A DNA stretch of 64,000 nucleotides. It comes from an uncultured Sulfurovum sp. GTDB lineage: Bacteria; Campylobacterota; Campylobacteria; Campylobacterales; Sulfurovaceae. Numbering within the stretch: the first letter of the stretch is position 1; every line of letters begins with the position of its first letter. The position numbers were made by a program, and so were the translations under genes. Below the pieces are notes generated by a model. That model was not told the DNA's origin and searched no databases. It saw only the letters and a list, made by a program, of their open reading frames with translations. The stretch lies in the NCBI GenBank assembly GCA_902727915.1, contig CACVAU010000084.1, forward strand, positions 7,962 through 71,961, given 5' to 3'. Positions 62,988 through 64,000 of this stretch are shown here, piece by piece.

Positions 62988-64000
62988 TTAATTACGCTCC
63001 TTATATTGTCTAATCTCCTCAAATATCTCTTCTTTAGATAAAACCCAACGCTCTATAAGTACCGATGCTAAATGTTCAATTAACGCTTGTTCATCTTTTA
63101 AAAGAGTCAAAGTCTCAGCATACAACAGAGAAGCTTTAACTTCCATTTTACTGTAAGCTTCTTTCTTAAGCGTGTCTAATCCATCCAACTTTAACTTCGA
63201 GGTACTATAGGCAGAAGTCTCTATAAACAAATGGTTCAATATACGGGTAATCTTCTCTATATCATTCGCTGAACCTGTTGTAATGTTCTGCTTACCAAAA
63301 ACCAACTCTTCAGCTGCCACACCACCATAGAGTATACGCACTTCTTTTTCAAGTTCAGCAATGCTATGAAGTAACATGTCGTCAGATTCAGATAAGACAT
63401 ACCCAAGTGCATTGACACGTGAGATATTTTCAGAAGAGATTTTAATGACTTTCATTTGCTCTTCGGTCTTTTCCATGTCATTCTCATTGTCTGCTAAAGT
63501 CTGTTTAAAGTTCGTTATAAAATGCCCTATTTCATGGATAGAAATAATATGTCTTTCTTTCTCTTTGTTCTTTGTCGTCTTACGATTCGACTGACCTATC
63601 ATCACCACTTCAAATGCTTTCATAAGATGTTCATGGTTAACCTGTTCTTGTTTAACAATCGCCAGTAAAGAAGCTTCTTGCACAATCGTTTGCAACGTTC
63701 TAGGACTTGTCCCTGAAAATGCCTTAGCTAACTTAGTCACTTCTATGCTATCATCTTTATTTTCCACAGGTTTTAGGAAATGAACCAATAACGCTTCACG
63801 CTCTTCTTCATTTGGTAATCTAAAGTGTATCTTCTTTTTAAATCGTGCAGCCATCGCTTCATCTAACTGCATGTTAGACTCATCAAAGTTAGAAGCCACA
63901 ATGGTAATAATACGCACATCATTAATGGTCTTAACACCCTCTAAATGTGTTAACAATTCATTAGGAGTGTCATCAGCCCATTTGTCACGTGACTGCCCAC
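62988..64000 (-). CDS. FtsH-like AAA metalloprotease (partial, 5' end outside window)
   Basis: The frame is open to the window end. It carries the end of an AAA+ domain (IITIVASN sensor region, then AMAARFKKKIHFRLP with the arginine finger area), then the metalloprotease domain with HEIGHFI (HExxH zinc motif) and later LYGGVAAEELVFGKQNITTGSANDIEK, a conserved FtsH block. It is more divergent than housekeeping FtsH, so it is probably a second, specialised copy. The N-terminal part, including Walker A and any membrane anchor, lies beyond 64000. The PNPOx gene begins 1 base after its stop. Confidence 0.88.
   Translation of the reverse strand, partial: GQSRDKWADDTPNELLTHLEGVKTINDVRIITIVASNFDESNMQLDEAMAARFKKKIHFRLPNEEEREALLVHFLKPVENKDDSIEVTKLAKAFSGTSPRTLQTIVQEASLLAIVKQEQVNHEHLMKAFEVVMIGQSNRKTTKNKEKERHIISIHEIGHFITNFKQTLADNENDMEKTEEQMKVIKISSENISRVNALGYVLSESDDMLLHSIAELEKEVRILYGGVAAEELVFGKQNITTGSANDIEKITRILNHLFIETSAYSTSKLKLDGLDTLKKEAYSKMEVKASLLYAETLTLLKDEQALIEHLASVLIERWVLSKEEIFEEIRQYKERN

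Overview
The window is AT-rich bacterial chromosome that reads as Campylobacterota (epsilonproteobacterial group). The evidence is the tRNA-Thr/Tyr/Gly/Thr - tuf - rpmG - tRNA-Trp - secE - nusG - rplKAJL - rpoB - rpoC cluster with rpoB and rpoC unfused, the rpmJ-rpsM-rpsK-rpsD-rpoA-rplQ operon, an AddB-like RecB-nuclease protein, a diheme cytochrome c peroxidase, and Gram-negative envelope genes including a TonB-dependent receptor. Genus cannot be fixed from sequence alone. The host uses UGA as a stop codon; the pseudouridine synthase at 10943-11545 ends in TGA.

Layout. 39-8427: rsmI, rpmE, a secreted MsrB-MsrA fusion, diheme peroxidase, a lipoprotein, two transporters, DoxX and a Cys-rich unknown. 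8678-20740: a GlnRS-YqeY fusion, a pseudouridine synthase, a histidine phosphatase that seems to start at AUC, AddB-like nuclease, DUF4153 protein, hydroxyacid dehydrogenase, a two-subunit fumarate reductase/succinate dehydrogenase-like pair and two small proteins. 20786-35049: the transcription/translation block and five tRNAs, all on the minus strand. 35182-42076: yaaA, murE, NifU-type and DUF2062 genes, then the rpoA operon. 42395-55024: flotillin/NfeD-like locus, ArsC-like protein, an AMIN lipoprotein, a two-component system around a TonB receptor, fabG, gpmI, mraY and murD.

55121-62229 is a genomic island inserted at tRNA-Phe. It is bounded by 93-bp direct repeats (4 mismatches) that carry the 3' part of the tRNA, with a decayed tyrosine recombinase next to the right repeat. 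It holds genes written in two genetic codes. A 55-residue-repeat/SH3 protein and an HTH-Fic pair read normally. Three other loci are continuous only if UGA is read as glycine: a 406-codon archaeal-type ATPase (Walker A, Walker B and DUF234 landmarks; 18 internal UGA, no UAA or UAG), a 93-codon small protein (2 UGA) and a vapD fragment (1 UGA at an invariant Gly). UGA=Gly is the code of Absconditabacteria (SR1) and Gracilibacteria, so the simplest reading is horizontal transfer from such a Patescibacteria/CPR donor into a standard-code host. No tRNA-Gly(UCA) was found in the window, so the recoded genes are probably silent cargo here.

62284-64000: an IS630-type transposase remnant, a PNPOx-like protein, and an FtsH-like AAA protease that runs off the window end.
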